Below the pieces are notes generated by a model, which was given only the letters and a program-made list of their open reading frames with translations, was not told the DNA's origin and did no database searches. A stretch of DNA of 45,116 bases from an uncultured Lentisphaerota bacterium (GTDB lineage Bacteria; Verrucomicrobiota; Kiritimatiellia; RFP12; UBA1067). Both the position numbers and the translations under genes were made by a program. How positions within the stretch are numbered: the stretch's first letter is position 1; each line of letters begins with the position of its first letter. Location: assembly GCA_946413265.1 (NCBI GenBank), contig CAMKJU010000026.1, positions 1 through 45,116 on the forward strand, in the 5' to 3' direction. Below, one piece after another: positions 1 through 9,600 of this stretch.

Positions 1-6
1 ATTTTT

Positions 7-14
7 GGTAAACT
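7..14 (+). promoter_or_regulatory. Extended -10 promoter of the RAYT remnant
   Basis: The window opens with a T-run followed by TGG-TAAACT (the -10 hexamer is 9-14). This matches the extended -10 form TG-N-TAnAnT seen at six other places in the window. The start codon at 22 lies only 7 bases after the hexamer, so a transcript would begin at or next to the ATG. Any hairpin upstream, as at the sister sites near 9.87, 20.50 and 41.30 kb, falls outside the window. Confidence 0.5.
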
Positions 15-21
15 GTCTGCC

Positions 22-111
22 ATGCGACGCCCAAGGAACTTTCAAACGGACAGATGCTACCACCTGGTAAACCGGGTGGTCCACCGCGCCTTTTACCTGG
101 ACGAGTATGAG
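22..111 (+). pseudogene. REP-associated (IS200-like, Y1) transposase, 5' remnant
   Basis: The first 30 or so codons (MRRPRNFQTDRCYHLVNRVV, then HRAFYLDEYE) look like the N-terminus of REP-associated tyrosine transposases (RAYT, Y1_Tnp superfamily), which normally continue for 150-300 residues through an HxH motif and a catalytic Tyr. Similarity stops after about position 110; the frame runs on as unrelated arginine-rich sequence and ends at 255, with no HxH motif. I read it as a truncated pseudogene that kept its promoter and start codon. RAYTs are the presumed movers of REP palindromes, which fits the REP-like elements near the other end of the window. The family call rests on recalled sequence style, not on a search. 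Confidence 0.55.
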
Positions 112-239
112 CCATGGCATGAAGTTACTCCACCACTCCCACTCCACCAATGGGGTCGGACCATCTGGCGCTCTTACCGTCTATGTGTCCGGCGTCGTGT
201 TAGGACATCTTGCCAGTTATCTATTCTGAGGGATACGCC

Positions 240-3200
240 ATGGAAAAGAAAGTAGTTGGGGCGCTCGCGGGTGCGGGCATTCTCTTGAATGTGTTCGCGT
301 TCAGACTGCCCGTGGTGCAGGACGTAGACGTGGTGGTGGCCGGCGGGTCGTCAGCCGCCGTCGCCGCCGCCGTCGCCGCGAAGCAGGCGGGCGCGACGGT
401 GTTCCTCGCCGCGCCGCGTCCGTACCTGGGCGAGGACCTCGCGGGCACGCTGCGCCTCGCGCGCGTGCCGGGCGACGACGAGTCGCATCCGATCTACCGC
501 GCGATCTTCGACGGACGCCGCGCCGCGCGTCCAAGCTGGCCGTTTACCTACACCTACGACGCGAAGCCCGACGGGGCGCATTCCGACGCGAAGCTCTCCG
601 CGCTGACGGACGGTAAGTTCGGCAACGCGACGCACGAAAGCGTGCAATTCGCCGGCGACGTCACCGTGTCCGTCGATCTCGGCGAGACGCACGACATCTC
701 CGGCGTGGAGCTTTCCACGTATCTGCGCGAACACAAGGCCGGCAGGAATCAAAAGGCCGACCTCTCGAAGGTTGGATTCCGCACGGCGGCGATGGAGGTG
801 TCCGCAAGCCGCGACGGAAAGGAGTGGAACCTTGTTTCTTTTTCCGACAAGCCCGCCGTCAGGGGCACCACCAACAGCGGCATCCTCTCCGTGCCGCTCG
901 CCGGCACGTGGCGTTACCTGCGCGTGCGCGCGGTACGGGATCCCGCGTACCCGCGCCAGCTCCTCGGCGAACTGCGCGTGCTGAAGGGCGATTCCGCAGT
1001 CGATACGCTTGTTGACCGTACCACGCCCATTACCGTGAAGCGGACGCTCGACGAAGCGCTTCTCGCGGCGGGCGTTCCCTACCTCACGGGCGCGGTGCCG
1101 TGTGGTCTCCTGAAGGACGAAGACGAGCGCGCGTGCGGCATTGTGATCGCGGACCGCAGCGGACGCCAGGCGATCCGCGCGAAGGTGATCATCGACGCGA
1201 TGCCGCGTGGCCGCATCGCCCGTCTCGCGGGCGCCGAGGCGACGTTCAAAGCCGGCACGCGCACGTTCTCGCGCATCGTTCTTTCCGGGGAACGTCCGAA
1301 GAGTTCCCGCGTGCGCACCACGCAGCTTCCCGGCGACGTGCCAGTGACGGTGAAGAACATCCGATCGAAGAGATTCCCCAATGATTTCACGGCGCACTTC
1401 TGGAAGTGCGAGATGGACGTCGACATGCCGGATGATTCGGCGCGTTCCTTCGCTGAGGCGGAACAGGCGCTGCGCGATGCCACGTTCACGCCGCTCCAGG
1501 CAGATGCCGCGAACACGGCGGTTCTCGCGGACGAACCCGCCTTGCGGGTGCCCGACGGCAAACCCGTGTTCGTGCTTGCGCCGTGTGCATTCCCCGGCAA
1601 GGCAATCACGGTTGGCGCACAGACGGGCACGGCGGCGGCGAAGACCGCGAAGGGAATCCCCGCGCCGAGCGGGCGGATTTACGTGTACGGCGCGTTGCCG
1701 GGCGAGAAGCTGCTGATACATGCGTCCGCCGAGCGCGTAGGCGAACACGCGAAGGCGCTGCCGTCATACCTCGTGAAGGCGTCCGGCACGGTCGCGGACG
1801 TTTCGCCGATGCCGCTTCTCGCGACATGCGACACATTCGTGGTGGGCGCGGGCACAGGCGGTGGCCCGGCCGGAATCTCGGCCGCGCGCGCAGGCGCGAA
1901 GACGATCGTGTGCGAGTATGTCTACATGATGGGCGGCGTCACTACGGATGGCTTGATCGGACACTACTACTACGGCAACCGCGTCGGCTTCACGCAGGAG
2001 ATCGACGCGGGCGTGCAGGAGACGGGCGCGGTGTTCCCGCAGGCGAAGAGCGAGTGGTACCGCCGCGAGCAGCGTCGGGCGGGCGCGGAGATCTGGTTCG
2101 GCACGATGCTCCAGGGCGTGATCGTGTACGGATCGCGCGTGATTGGCGTGGTGGTGGTGATGCCGGACGGCACGCGCGGCGCGGTGCGCTGCAAGAACGT
2201 GGTGGACGCCACGGGCAACGCGGAAATTCCCGCGCTCGTCGGTACCGACACCGAGTTCATCACCGACACCGAACTCTCCGTGCAGGGCGCGACCATGGCG
2301 CGCAACACGCTCGGCACGGGCTACGCGAACTCCGACCTCGGCTTCGTGGACGATACGGATGCCGCCGACGTCTTCTACTTCGCGCTCCGCTCGCGCATGA
2401 GCATGCCGGACGGGTCGTGGGACCAGTCGCAGGTGGTCAACAGCCGCGAGCGCCGCCGCATGGTGGGCGCGTTCTACATGACGCCGCCCGACGTGATGAA
2501 CGGCCGCACGTATCCCGACACCGTGGTGCGCACGTATTCGAACTTCGACTCGCACGGACAGACCGCGCACGACGCGTTCTTCATCGAGGACCCCGGCCAC
2601 AAGCCGATGTACGTGAACCTGCCGTACCGCTGTTTCCTGCCTAAGACGCTCGACGGTGTGCTCGTGACGGGCCTCGGCATCAGCGCGCACCGCGACGCAA
2701 TGCCGATCCTGCGCATGGAACCCGACGTGCAGAACCAGGGTTACGTGGCCGGCTATGCGGCGGCGTCTGCCGTAAAGGCGGGAGTCTCCGTGCGCAACGT
2801 GGACATCAAGGCGCTCCAGGCGCACCTTGTGGAGAAGAAAATCATCGGACCCGACGTGCCGAATCAGAAGGACTCCTTCCCGCTCTCCGACGAGGCGTTC
2901 GCCAAGGCCGTGCACGACCTCGCGGACAACTACAAGGGCCTCGCCGTGCTGATGACCGACCCCGACCGGGCTCGTCCGCTTCTTGCCGCCGCCTACCGCA
3001 GCGCAGAGGGTGAGGCGAAGTTCAACTACGCCCATCTGCTCGCGATGCTTGGTTGCGACGACGGCGCGGCGCTCGTGCTCGCAAAGTTCAAGGCGATGAA
3101 CTGGGACAAGGGCTGGAACTACCGCGGCATGGGCCAGTACAACCGCAGCGTGAGCTGGGTGGACAGCTACGCGATCGCGCTCGGCCACGCGAAGGTGCGT

Positions 3201-3578
3201 GCCGCCGTGCCTGCGCTCGTCGAGAAGGCCGATTTGCTCACGGAGAAGAGCGAGTATTCGCACTTCCGCGCCATCGCGCGCGCACTTGAGGAAATCGGCG
3301 ACAAGTCGGCCGCCCCCGCGCTCGCGCGCGTGTTGAAGCGTCCCGGCATCGGCGGCCACGCGCAGAAGATGCAGGCCAAGGTGCCGGTGTTCCCGGGCTA
3401 CTCCAACAAGGCGGGCGACTGGGAGCGCACGCTCTCGTTGCGCGAAATCTGCATCGCCCGCGCGCTCTACCGTCTCGGCGACACGCCGGATGGACTTGGC
3501 CGCCGCACGATGGAAGCCTACGCGGCCGATCCCCGCCGCGCGTTCGCCACGCATGCGCAGCTCGTGCTGGGCAAGTGA
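240..3578 (+). CDS. Exported FAD-dependent oxidoreductase with inserted discoidin-like domain and C-terminal helical repeats
   Basis: About 1112 residues. I chose the ATG at 240 (GAGGGA about 8 bases upstream) over an in-frame start at 210 because it gives a plausible signal peptide (MEKKVVGALAGAGILLNVFA). A nucleotide-binding beta-alpha-beta (VVVAGGSSAAVAAAVAAKQA) sits near residues 29-60. Residues about 111-252 look like an F5/8-type C (discoidin) carbohydrate-binding domain (ALTDG, SVDLGETHDISGVEL, WRYLRVRAV). A second, better Rossmann motif (VVGAGTGGGPAGISAARAG) near residue 535 starts a FAD_oxidored-type domain (Pfam 12831 style). Residues about 880-1105 look like HEAT-type helical repeats. 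The family is common beside polysaccharide-degrading genes in PVC bacteria; its substrate is unknown. The first motif lacks the classic GxGxxG glycines. Confident for a FAD oxidoreductase, not for its reaction. Confidence 0.8.
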   Translation: MEKKVVGALAGAGILLNVFAFRLPVVQDVDVVVAGGSSAAVAAAVAAKQAGATVFLAAPRPYLGEDLAGTLRLARVPGDDESHPIYRAIFDGRRAARPSWPFTYTYDAKPDGAHSDAKLSALTDGKFGNATHESVQFAGDVTVSVDLGETHDISGVELSTYLREHKAGRNQKADLSKVGFRTAAMEVSASRDGKEWNLVSFSDKPAVRGTTNSGILSVPLAGTWRYLRVRAVRDPAYPRQLLGELRVLKGDSAVDTLVDRTTPITVKRTLDEALLAAGVPYLTGAVPCGLLKDEDERACGIVIADRSGRQAIRAKVIIDAMPRGRIARLAGAEATFKAGTRTFSRIVLSGERPKSSRVRTTQLPGDVPVTVKNIRSKRFPNDFTAHFWKCEMDVDMPDDSARSFAEAEQALRDATFTPLQADAANTAVLADEPALRVPDGKPVFVLAPCAFPGKAITVGAQTGTAAAKTAKGIPAPSGRIYVYGALPGEKLLIHASAERVGEHAKALPSYLVKASGTVADVSPMPLLATCDTFVVGAGTGGGPAGISAARAGAKTIVCEYVYMMGGVTTDGLIGHYYYGNRVGFTQEIDAGVQETGAVFPQAKSEWYRREQRRAGAEIWFGTMLQGVIVYGSRVIGVVVVMPDGTRGAVRCKNVVDATGNAEIPALVGTDTEFITDTELSVQGATMARNTLGTGYANSDLGFVDDTDAADVFYFALRSRMSMPDGSWDQSQVVNSRERRRMVGAFYMTPPDVMNGRTYPDTVVRTYSNFDSHGQTAHDAFFIEDPGHKPMYVNLPYRCFLPKTLDGVLVTGLGISAHRDAMPILRMEPDVQNQGYVAGYAAASAVKAGVSVRNVDIKALQAHLVEKKIIGPDVPNQKDSFPLSDEAFAKAVHDLADNYKGLAVLMTDPDRARPLLAAAYRSAEGEAKFNYAHLLAMLGCDDGAALVLAKFKAMNWDKGWNYRGMGQYNRSVSWVDSYAIALGHAKVRAAVPALVEKADLLTEKSEYSHFRAIARALEEIGDKSAAPALARVLKRPGIGGHAQKMQAKVPVFPGYSNKAGDWERTLSLREICIARALYRLGDTPDGLGRRTMEAYAADPRRAFATHAQLVLGK

Positions 3579-3594
3579 CTGCCCTTGCGTACTA

Positions 3595-3624
3595 TTGACG
3601 GCAAAATAAGAAAAAGTGTAAAGT
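3595..3624 (+). promoter_or_regulatory. Possible sigma70-type promoter upstream of the GH99-like gene
   Basis: TTGACG at 3595-3600 is followed after 18 bases by TAAAGT at 3619-3624, which is 4/6 to the -10 consensus and lies inside the AGTGTAA heptamer repeat. The start codon is 42 bases further on. Weak -10, so low confidence. Confidence 0.3.
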
Positions 3625-3632
3625 GTAAAGTG
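3615..3632. repeat. Heptamer tandem repeat (AGTGTAA)x2.6
   Basis: AGTGTAA occurs twice in tandem plus a partial third copy, in the 87-base spacer between the FAD oxidoreductase and the GH99-like gene. The same heptamer recurs four times at 22254-22281. Confidence 0.8.
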
Positions 3633-3665
3633 AATAGTTGAACTGGCTAACGAAAGGTTGAAAAA

Positions 3666-4808
3666 ATGAAGTTTGCAAAAACTTGCTGTTGTACGCTTGC
3701 TGTCATTATATGCATGGCGGTGGGAGGTGCGGAATACGACATTGCCGCGCTCGTCTATCCGGGCTACCATCCAGAGCCGAGGTGGAAGGAACTGGGGCTC
3801 TTCCCCGAGGGACAGGGCGAGTGGTTCAACGTGAAAGACGCGAAGCCGAAGTGGCCCGGGCACGACCAGCCGCGTGTCCCGGTGTGGGGCTACGAGAACG
3901 AGGCCGATCCTAAGGTGATGGAGAAGAAGATCGAGGCGGCGTCCTCGCACGGCGTCAACGTGTTCATCTTCGACTGGTACTGGTACGGGGAGCGTCCGTT
4001 CCTCGAAGGGGCGCTTGCCGACGGATTCCTCGGCGCGAAGAACAACGACAAGATGAAGTTCTTCCTCATGTGGGCGAACCACAACTGGTCCGACTGCGTC
4101 GACAAGAGGGCGTCGGCGAGGCACAGCAAGACGATCTGGCTCGGCGGCGTGGACGGCGAGGCGTTCAGGCGGATGACGCGGCGGGTGATCGAGAAGTTCC
4201 TGTCGCGTCCGAACTACTACCGCATCTGCGGGAAGCCGGTGTTCATGATCTACGAGGTCGGCTCGTTCGTGAAGGGGATGGGCGGCATGGAGAATGCCGC
4301 CGCCGCGCTCCGCCAGTTCGACGCGGACTGCGCGAAGGCGGGGCTTGGAGGCGTGCACATCATGGCGTGCAGCTGGGGACAGTGCAAGCCGGAGCATATC
4401 GCCGCGCTCGGGATCGAGTCCGCGACCATGTACACCTACGCGCACCACGTGTACCCGAAGGGCGACTACGCGCGGTGGGCGGAAAAGGGCCTTGCGAAGC
4501 TTGATTCCGAAAAGGCGCGCCTCAAGGGCCTCAAGGCGTACTTCGCCCATGCGTCCGTGGGCTGGGACAACAACCCGCGCTTCCCGGAGAAAATGCCGTG
4601 CGTGACCGGTTCGTCGCCGGAGAAGTTCGAGAAGGTCCTGCGCCGCGCGAAGGACTGGTGCGACCGCAACACGCCGCCCGGTTACCCGAAGCTTATATCC
4701 ATCAATGCCTGGAACGAATGGATCGAGGGTTCGTATCTGGAGCCCGACGAAAAGCACGGCATGGGCTACCTTGAGGCCATCCGCCGCGTGTTTGTCCGGA
4801 GGAAATGA
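3666..4808 (+). CDS. Exported WbsX/GH99-like glycoside hydrolase
   Basis: 380 residues. GAAAGG lies just upstream of the ATG. The signal peptide (MKFAKTCCCTLAVIICMAVG) belongs to the Cys-rich leader shared with five other genes here. The mature protein is a TIM-barrel of the Glyco_tran_WbsX / GH99-like type: AALVYPGYHPEPRW at the start, VFIFDWYWYG, FLMWANHNW, and the C-terminal ISINAWNEWIEGSYLEPD typical of the family. GH99 enzymes are endo-acting alpha-mannosidases/mannanases; WbsX-like members are found in polysaccharide gene clusters and their specificity varies. Its stop overlaps the ATG at 4805 just before the next gene, so the two are probably co-transcribed. Good family confidence, substrate unknown. 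Confidence 0.85.
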   Translation: MKFAKTCCCTLAVIICMAVGGAEYDIAALVYPGYHPEPRWKELGLFPEGQGEWFNVKDAKPKWPGHDQPRVPVWGYENEADPKVMEKKIEAASSHGVNVFIFDWYWYGERPFLEGALADGFLGAKNNDKMKFFLMWANHNWSDCVDKRASARHSKTIWLGGVDGEAFRRMTRRVIEKFLSRPNYYRICGKPVFMIYEVGSFVKGMGGMENAAAALRQFDADCAKAGLGGVHIMACSWGQCKPEHIAALGIESATMYTYAHHVYPKGDYARWAEKGLAKLDSEKARLKGLKAYFAHASVGWDNNPRFPEKMPCVTGSSPEKFEKVLRRAKDWCDRNTPPGYPKLISINAWNEWIEGSYLEPDEKHGMGYLEAIRRVFVRRK

Positions 4809-4810
4809 CA

Positions 4811-5848
4811 ATGAACAGAAGAACATTTCTCGCAATGGGCGCGGCTGCCACGGCCGGCCTTGTCCGCGCACAGAGCCTGGCGGTCAAGAAGCGCATCAAA
4901 AACGGCGACGCCAATCCATTCGCGGACATCGTACCTGTCTCAGACCCCGAGTTTGACGCTGCCCTTAAAACGATCGCGGAGACTTCGATGATGGACGACG
5001 AACGCCGCATCGAGGCGCTCCGCGTCATCCAGCGCGCCATCAACCTCATGCAGCCCGCCCCGCAGTTCCTGGACGCGATGCGCGAGGCGTCCCCCGCAAA
5101 GAAGGTCAAGGCCGCCCTCGACAAGTTCCCCGTCATGCGCTGGTACGAGAGGGCGTTCGACCGCGTCCTCGAGGAATTCAAGCGGACGAAGCCCGACGGC
5201 GACAAGCCGGCCATCTGGTACCTTTACAACATGGGCGTCGTCGTAAAGACCAAGACGTGCGCCTTCGGGATAGACATCTGCCACCGCAGGGCGCCGGAGC
5301 TGGCCCCGTTCCTGGATTTCGTCCTTGTCACGCACAACCACGGCGACCACTTCAACATGGGGCTCCTCAAGAAGATGACGGCTGCGGAGAAACCCGTGAT
5401 CAGCAATTTCCTCCTGGCCTGGAACTGGTACTGCCGCGAGTTCGAGAAGACGTTCAAGATCAAGGACGTCACCATCCACTGCACCGCCGCCGACCACAAC
5501 AAGTACCTTCCGTATGCCGTCACCAACTTCGAGGTCGTGTGCGGGGACGGTCCCGACGCCTTCACCCTCTTCCACTCCGGTGACTGCCATCGGGCCGACC
5601 ACCTCAAGCCGCGCGGCAAGCCCGACGTGTTTTTCGGACATTGCGCCATTGGACTCAACTTCATGACTGCGGCCCAGTCGACCATGCCGGCGAAGCTGTT
5701 CGTCCCGCTCCACCACCAGGAACTTGGACACCTCGTCGGCCGCTGGCGCTGCGTGGCGTTCGAGGACGAACCGCTGAAGATCGTCCATTCGCTCCGTGCC
5801 GCCGGCTTCAAGGCCGCCATGCCCGTGTGGGGCGATCGCATTGTCTGA
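4811..5848 (+). CDS. Tat-exported metallo-beta-lactamase-fold hydrolase (UlaG-like)
   Basis: 345 residues from the ATG at 4811. I prefer this to the ATG at 4805, because GGAGGA at 4799-4804 then sits 6 bases upstream and the protein begins with a twin-arginine motif (NRRTFLAMGAAATAGLVRA). The MBL-fold metal site is visible: VTHNHGDHFN (HxHxDH), FHSGDCHRADH, and a late histidine in VPLHHQELGH. Proteins of this fold in the UlaG/L-ascorbate-6-phosphate-lactonase group open lactones or cleave phosphoester-type bonds with one or two metal ions. The first ~110 residues are a helical extension not usual in UlaG. It directly follows the GH99-like gene, so a role on a released sugar derivative in the periplasm is possible but is inference. 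Confidence 0.75.
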   Translation: MNRRTFLAMGAAATAGLVRAQSLAVKKRIKNGDANPFADIVPVSDPEFDAALKTIAETSMMDDERRIEALRVIQRAINLMQPAPQFLDAMREASPAKKVKAALDKFPVMRWYERAFDRVLEEFKRTKPDGDKPAIWYLYNMGVVVKTKTCAFGIDICHRRAPELAPFLDFVLVTHNHGDHFNMGLLKKMTAAEKPVISNFLLAWNWYCREFEKTFKIKDVTIHCTAADHNKYLPYAVTNFEVVCGDGPDAFTLFHSGDCHRADHLKPRGKPDVFFGHCAIGLNFMTAAQSTMPAKLFVPLHHQELGHLVGRWRCVAFEDEPLKIVHSLRAAGFKAAMPVWGDRIV

Positions 5849-5899
5849 TGACTTGGAAAGGTTCGGCGACCGTTACGTTTACAAGGCGGAAGGACAAAC

Positions 5900-6610
5900 G
5901 TGAAAACAGGCGAAGAGAGAATACTGCGCGTGCTGCCATTCGTGGCGATTGCGGCACTTGCGTCCGCCGCCGCGATGGCCATGCCGACGCTGCCGGAGAT
6001 CGGTTTCGAGCTGACCTTGCGACAGGCTGTCACGAACAGCCCCCAAAACAAGGTGGCATCCTCGGAAATGAAGTCGTTCAGGGTTGACGAAAAGGACGGC
6101 CGGACGTCGCTCGTGTGGCGCGGACATCCGCTCTGCGGCGACGGCTTCACCGTCACGGCCGAGCTGACGCCGACGCCGGAGAAGGATGGCTGGGCGTATT
6201 CCTTCCGTTACGCGGGAAACGAATCGGGCCTCCACATACGGGACATCTGGTTCCCCGCCGTCACCGTCCCGCGCACGGACACGACGGAGTTGTTCCTTCC
6301 CCGCGACTGCGGCATGATTCGCCGCCCCGACTGGAAGAAGGCAAAAGGCGGCGCAGACGTGAGCAAGAATGGGATTCACGGGATACACTTCATGGCGGCC
6401 CTCAACGGCACGGGCGAGTCCTGGTACATGGACCAGCGTGGTGACGCGCGTCTGCACATGAACCGCTTCCTCGTGCGCAACGGGACGAAGCCGCACACGC
6501 TGACGATGCTCTTCCACTATACGGCGCAGCTCACCGACGGGAACCGCGTCGCCGGCGAGATGCCGTCCGGCGTTATTCCCGCCCGTAGCTGGTGCCTAAT
6601 CGAGAAATAG
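5900..6610 (+). CDS. Exported beta-rich protein resembling a glycosidase N-terminal beta-sandwich
   Basis: 236 residues. GTG start at 5900 with GGAAGGA at 5888-5894. A signal peptide is visible (VLPFVAIAALASAAAMA). The remainder is beta-rich. Segments such as GLHIRDIWFPAV, ELFLPRDCGMI and SWYMDQRGDARLH recall the N-terminal beta-sandwich that precedes the catalytic barrel in several large glycoside hydrolases, but no barrel follows and the protein ends naturally. It is either a stand-alone accessory/binding protein or a shortened relative of such an enzyme. It lies 51 bases after the MBL-fold gene and 31 bases before the rhamnogalacturonan-lyase gene, so probably in the same transcript. Function unassigned. 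Confidence 0.7.
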   Translation: MKTGEERILRVLPFVAIAALASAAAMAMPTLPEIGFELTLRQAVTNSPQNKVASSEMKSFRVDEKDGRTSLVWRGHPLCGDGFTVTAELTPTPEKDGWAYSFRYAGNESGLHIRDIWFPAVTVPRTDTTELFLPRDCGMIRRPDWKKAKGGADVSKNGIHGIHFMAALNGTGESWYMDQRGDARLHMNRFLVRNGTKPHTLTMLFHYTAQLTDGNRVAGEMPSGVIPARSWCLIEK

Positions 6611-6641
6611 GATTTGCAAATTGGCAGGAAGGGGGCAAAAA

Positions 6642-9600
6642 ATGAGGCGACCCTGCACTCTTGCATCTGTCAAGTGTACGCTTGCCATGATGATTGGAAT
6701 GGCAACCGTTGTCAGCGGTGCAGATTTTGAAAAGGTTCGGAGGTTCCCCAAGCCGGCTTCTCGCTCTGCGCAAACTTCGAAGGGAGAAGGGCTCCTTGCC
6801 CGGGAGCCCACGGCAAAAGTTCTGGACCATCGATTCTCCGACATGGTGGGGAAGCCCGACAGAAAGGGTTCACGACATTTCAACGGCCACCCTGCTGAAA
6901 TCGCCGCCTTGACCTTAAGCCATCTTGGCCTCATGAACGGCTATGCGGATGGCACGTTCAGGCCAGACAATACAATTACAAGAGCGGAATTTGCGGCAGT
7001 CGTTTCAAGGGCGTTCAAGCGTGGTCCTGGCGACGGACGATTTGGATCTGAAGCCCCCCTCAAGGAAGAAGACGCCGTCAAGATGGTTGTGGAAGCGCTC
7101 GGCTATGGCGACGAGGCAGTGGCAAAGGGCGGCTATCCCATGGGATACATAAGGGTCGGCAACGAAAAATACATCTCCAGAGGCCTGAACGTGCACACCG
7201 GCGAGCTGGCGACACGAGGTCTGGCTGCGCAAATCATGTTCTACGCATTGGGCGTGCAGATAAAAGGGACGGACAAAACTTTGTATAACCTGCATTCGGA
7301 CAAGGCAGGGGAGAGCATTGGCCGAACCTTTATAGACGCCATGCTCCAAGACTACTATTACTACCGCGAAGAAGCGCTTGAGACCATGATGCTTGAGAAC
7401 ATCACTCCGTATCGAGTCTTCAACTCGATGTTGGATGTCGTGCTGAGCAGCACGGACAAAGAAGAGCGAATCCGCGCCATACGGGCGCTGTCCGAATTTA
7501 TCATATTCGACTTAAGGGAATACCAGATCGGCAAGACGGACAAGGCCTACATGGAATTGGTGTATGGCCGGCTGAATCTGCTCTCTGCTGGCAATATGGC
7601 CATGCTGGCGAACAATCCCGAAGAGGACGAGGATGTGCGCTTGTACGCCTTGCGTGCATTGTATCTGCTGGACAGAGAGGACCTTGCCGAAAAAGACACC
7701 TGGACCCTTGCCTTCAAGACAAAGGCGATGAAAGTTACACGTCACCTGCTCAACAAGGCGCAGGACATACTCGAAATGACAGACGACGAAGCGTCTGTCC
7801 ACGCTCTTGTAAACGCGCTTTCAAATCCGGATGCGGAAGTCGTCCTGCGGGCAGTTGACACCCTGGGCAGAAAGGGCCGGAACCCTCAGTTGGAAGAAAA
7901 GGCGAAAGCAGCCGTTCCCGCCCTGCAAAAGCTGCTCGGCCACGGCAATCCGCATGTTGCAGAAAGGGCGTGCGTTGCCATAAAGGACCTGGGCGGCACG
8001 CCGGACAAGACGCCAACATCCGCTCTCACGCCCTACAACGACAGTACGCAGGATGTCGTGACGATCATAGACGGCGTCGAATACAAATACGGCGACGCAG
8101 TCCCGTCGAACAAGGTCGTGACGATCAGCAACGGCAACATTTGCCTGATGTTCGACGCAGGCGACAGGAATTCGTGGGCCGGAGTCAAGAAGCTTACAAC
8201 CTGCGACAGCACAAAAAGTCTCTTGAAAGGCTACGGCTTCATCACATGGAATTCTGGTGCGTTCGGCCGCATAATCGAGCACGACGGAAAAAGAACCCGT
8301 GGCTTGAAAACTGCAAATGCCGATTACGCCGAATATGCGTATACATATTCTCCCACGGAGCGGTTCCCCTATACTTTGGAGGTCGTGTACAGGATTCCGA
8401 GGGGTGAAAGCGGATTCTATTTGTATTATACAGTCGACAAGGCTGATGGCACGGCTTCCTGTTCGCATTTGTACTGTGCGCCTATGTTCAGAAAGAGTTC
8501 GGACGTCTGGGAATATCAGATCGAGCACGATAAACTTCAATTCAACAGCAGAATAATCGAGGATGCCCGGCCGATCGACACGGAGTACGGCAGGAAAGAC
8601 ATTTATCAGTCGGTTTACCGCAATCAGAACGGCGAGCTCAACGCCAAGCACGAACGAAACCCCTATCAGCTGGATTCATCCATAAGCGGCAGTGCAAACG
8701 ACCGGCTGGGCATGTGGATTCTGACGGTGTCGAAGGATTCGATATGCAAACTTCTCAAGAACGACAACGGGATGTTTGAAGGAGAGTACTTCACCTGGTC
8801 CGAGCGCCCCATTCCGGAGGGCAGGTACCATAAGGTGTACGGTCCGATCCTGGTCTATTTCAACAGGGGCGACACGCTTATGGCAAAATATGAAGACGCC
8901 AAGAGCAAGCTTGTCTGCGAGCAGGCGCGGTGGCCCTATGCCTGGATGGAAGACGCCCACTATTTTGAACGGGGCTCACTACGCGGCAAAGTTGAAATGT
9001 TCGACGGCTCGTCACCCAAGGGCGCCTATGTTGTCGTGAACGTGCCGGGCGAGACGAGAGGCAAGAAAGACGAGCGCTACGTGACGTGGAATCAGAGCAA
9101 CAGCCCGTATCAGTACTGGACGCGTGCGGACGAGAACGGCTGTTGGAGCATAGACAATGTCCATGCCGACACCTACACCGTGACCGTATGGAAAGAGGGC
9201 TATCCAGGCGAAGTCGCGAAGGAAAACGTTGTTGTGGAGAAATCCCGCAACACCGATGTGGGCACGCTGGTGTTCAGAGAATATTCAAATGGCAGGCTTG
9301 CCTGGCGCGTGGGCGATGCCGACAGAACCTGGCTTTACGATTCCGAGAAAAACTTCGGCTGGGAACTGCTTCATTACTACCCCATACGGTTCCCCAACGA
9401 CGTTGAGTTCAAGGTCGGGGAAAGCCTGCCCAAGTACGATTGGAACTACGCCCAGATAAAGATGGACACCTACCGTACCACGCCTCTCCCTTTCAGCATT
9501 GTCTGGAACATGGACGAAATACCCGACGGCCAGCCCGTGCTCACGGTTGTAACCTGCAGCTCGCGTAACACGTCCGGCTACGGACTTAAGGTATCTGTCA

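Noticed and set aside
119..229. Small open frame of 36 codons between the RAYT remnant and the FAD oxidoreductase
   Set aside because: No Shine-Dalgarno, no recognisable protein character, and it sits in debris after the truncated transposase.
1764..4871. Very long minus-strand open frame (about 1035 codons), and similar long antisense frames at 351-1748, 11497-13416, 16346-19102 and 28581-30440
   Set aside because: They are Arg/His/Val-rich mirror images of the GC-ending codons of the + strand genes, with no recognisable motifs or starts. All are shadows.
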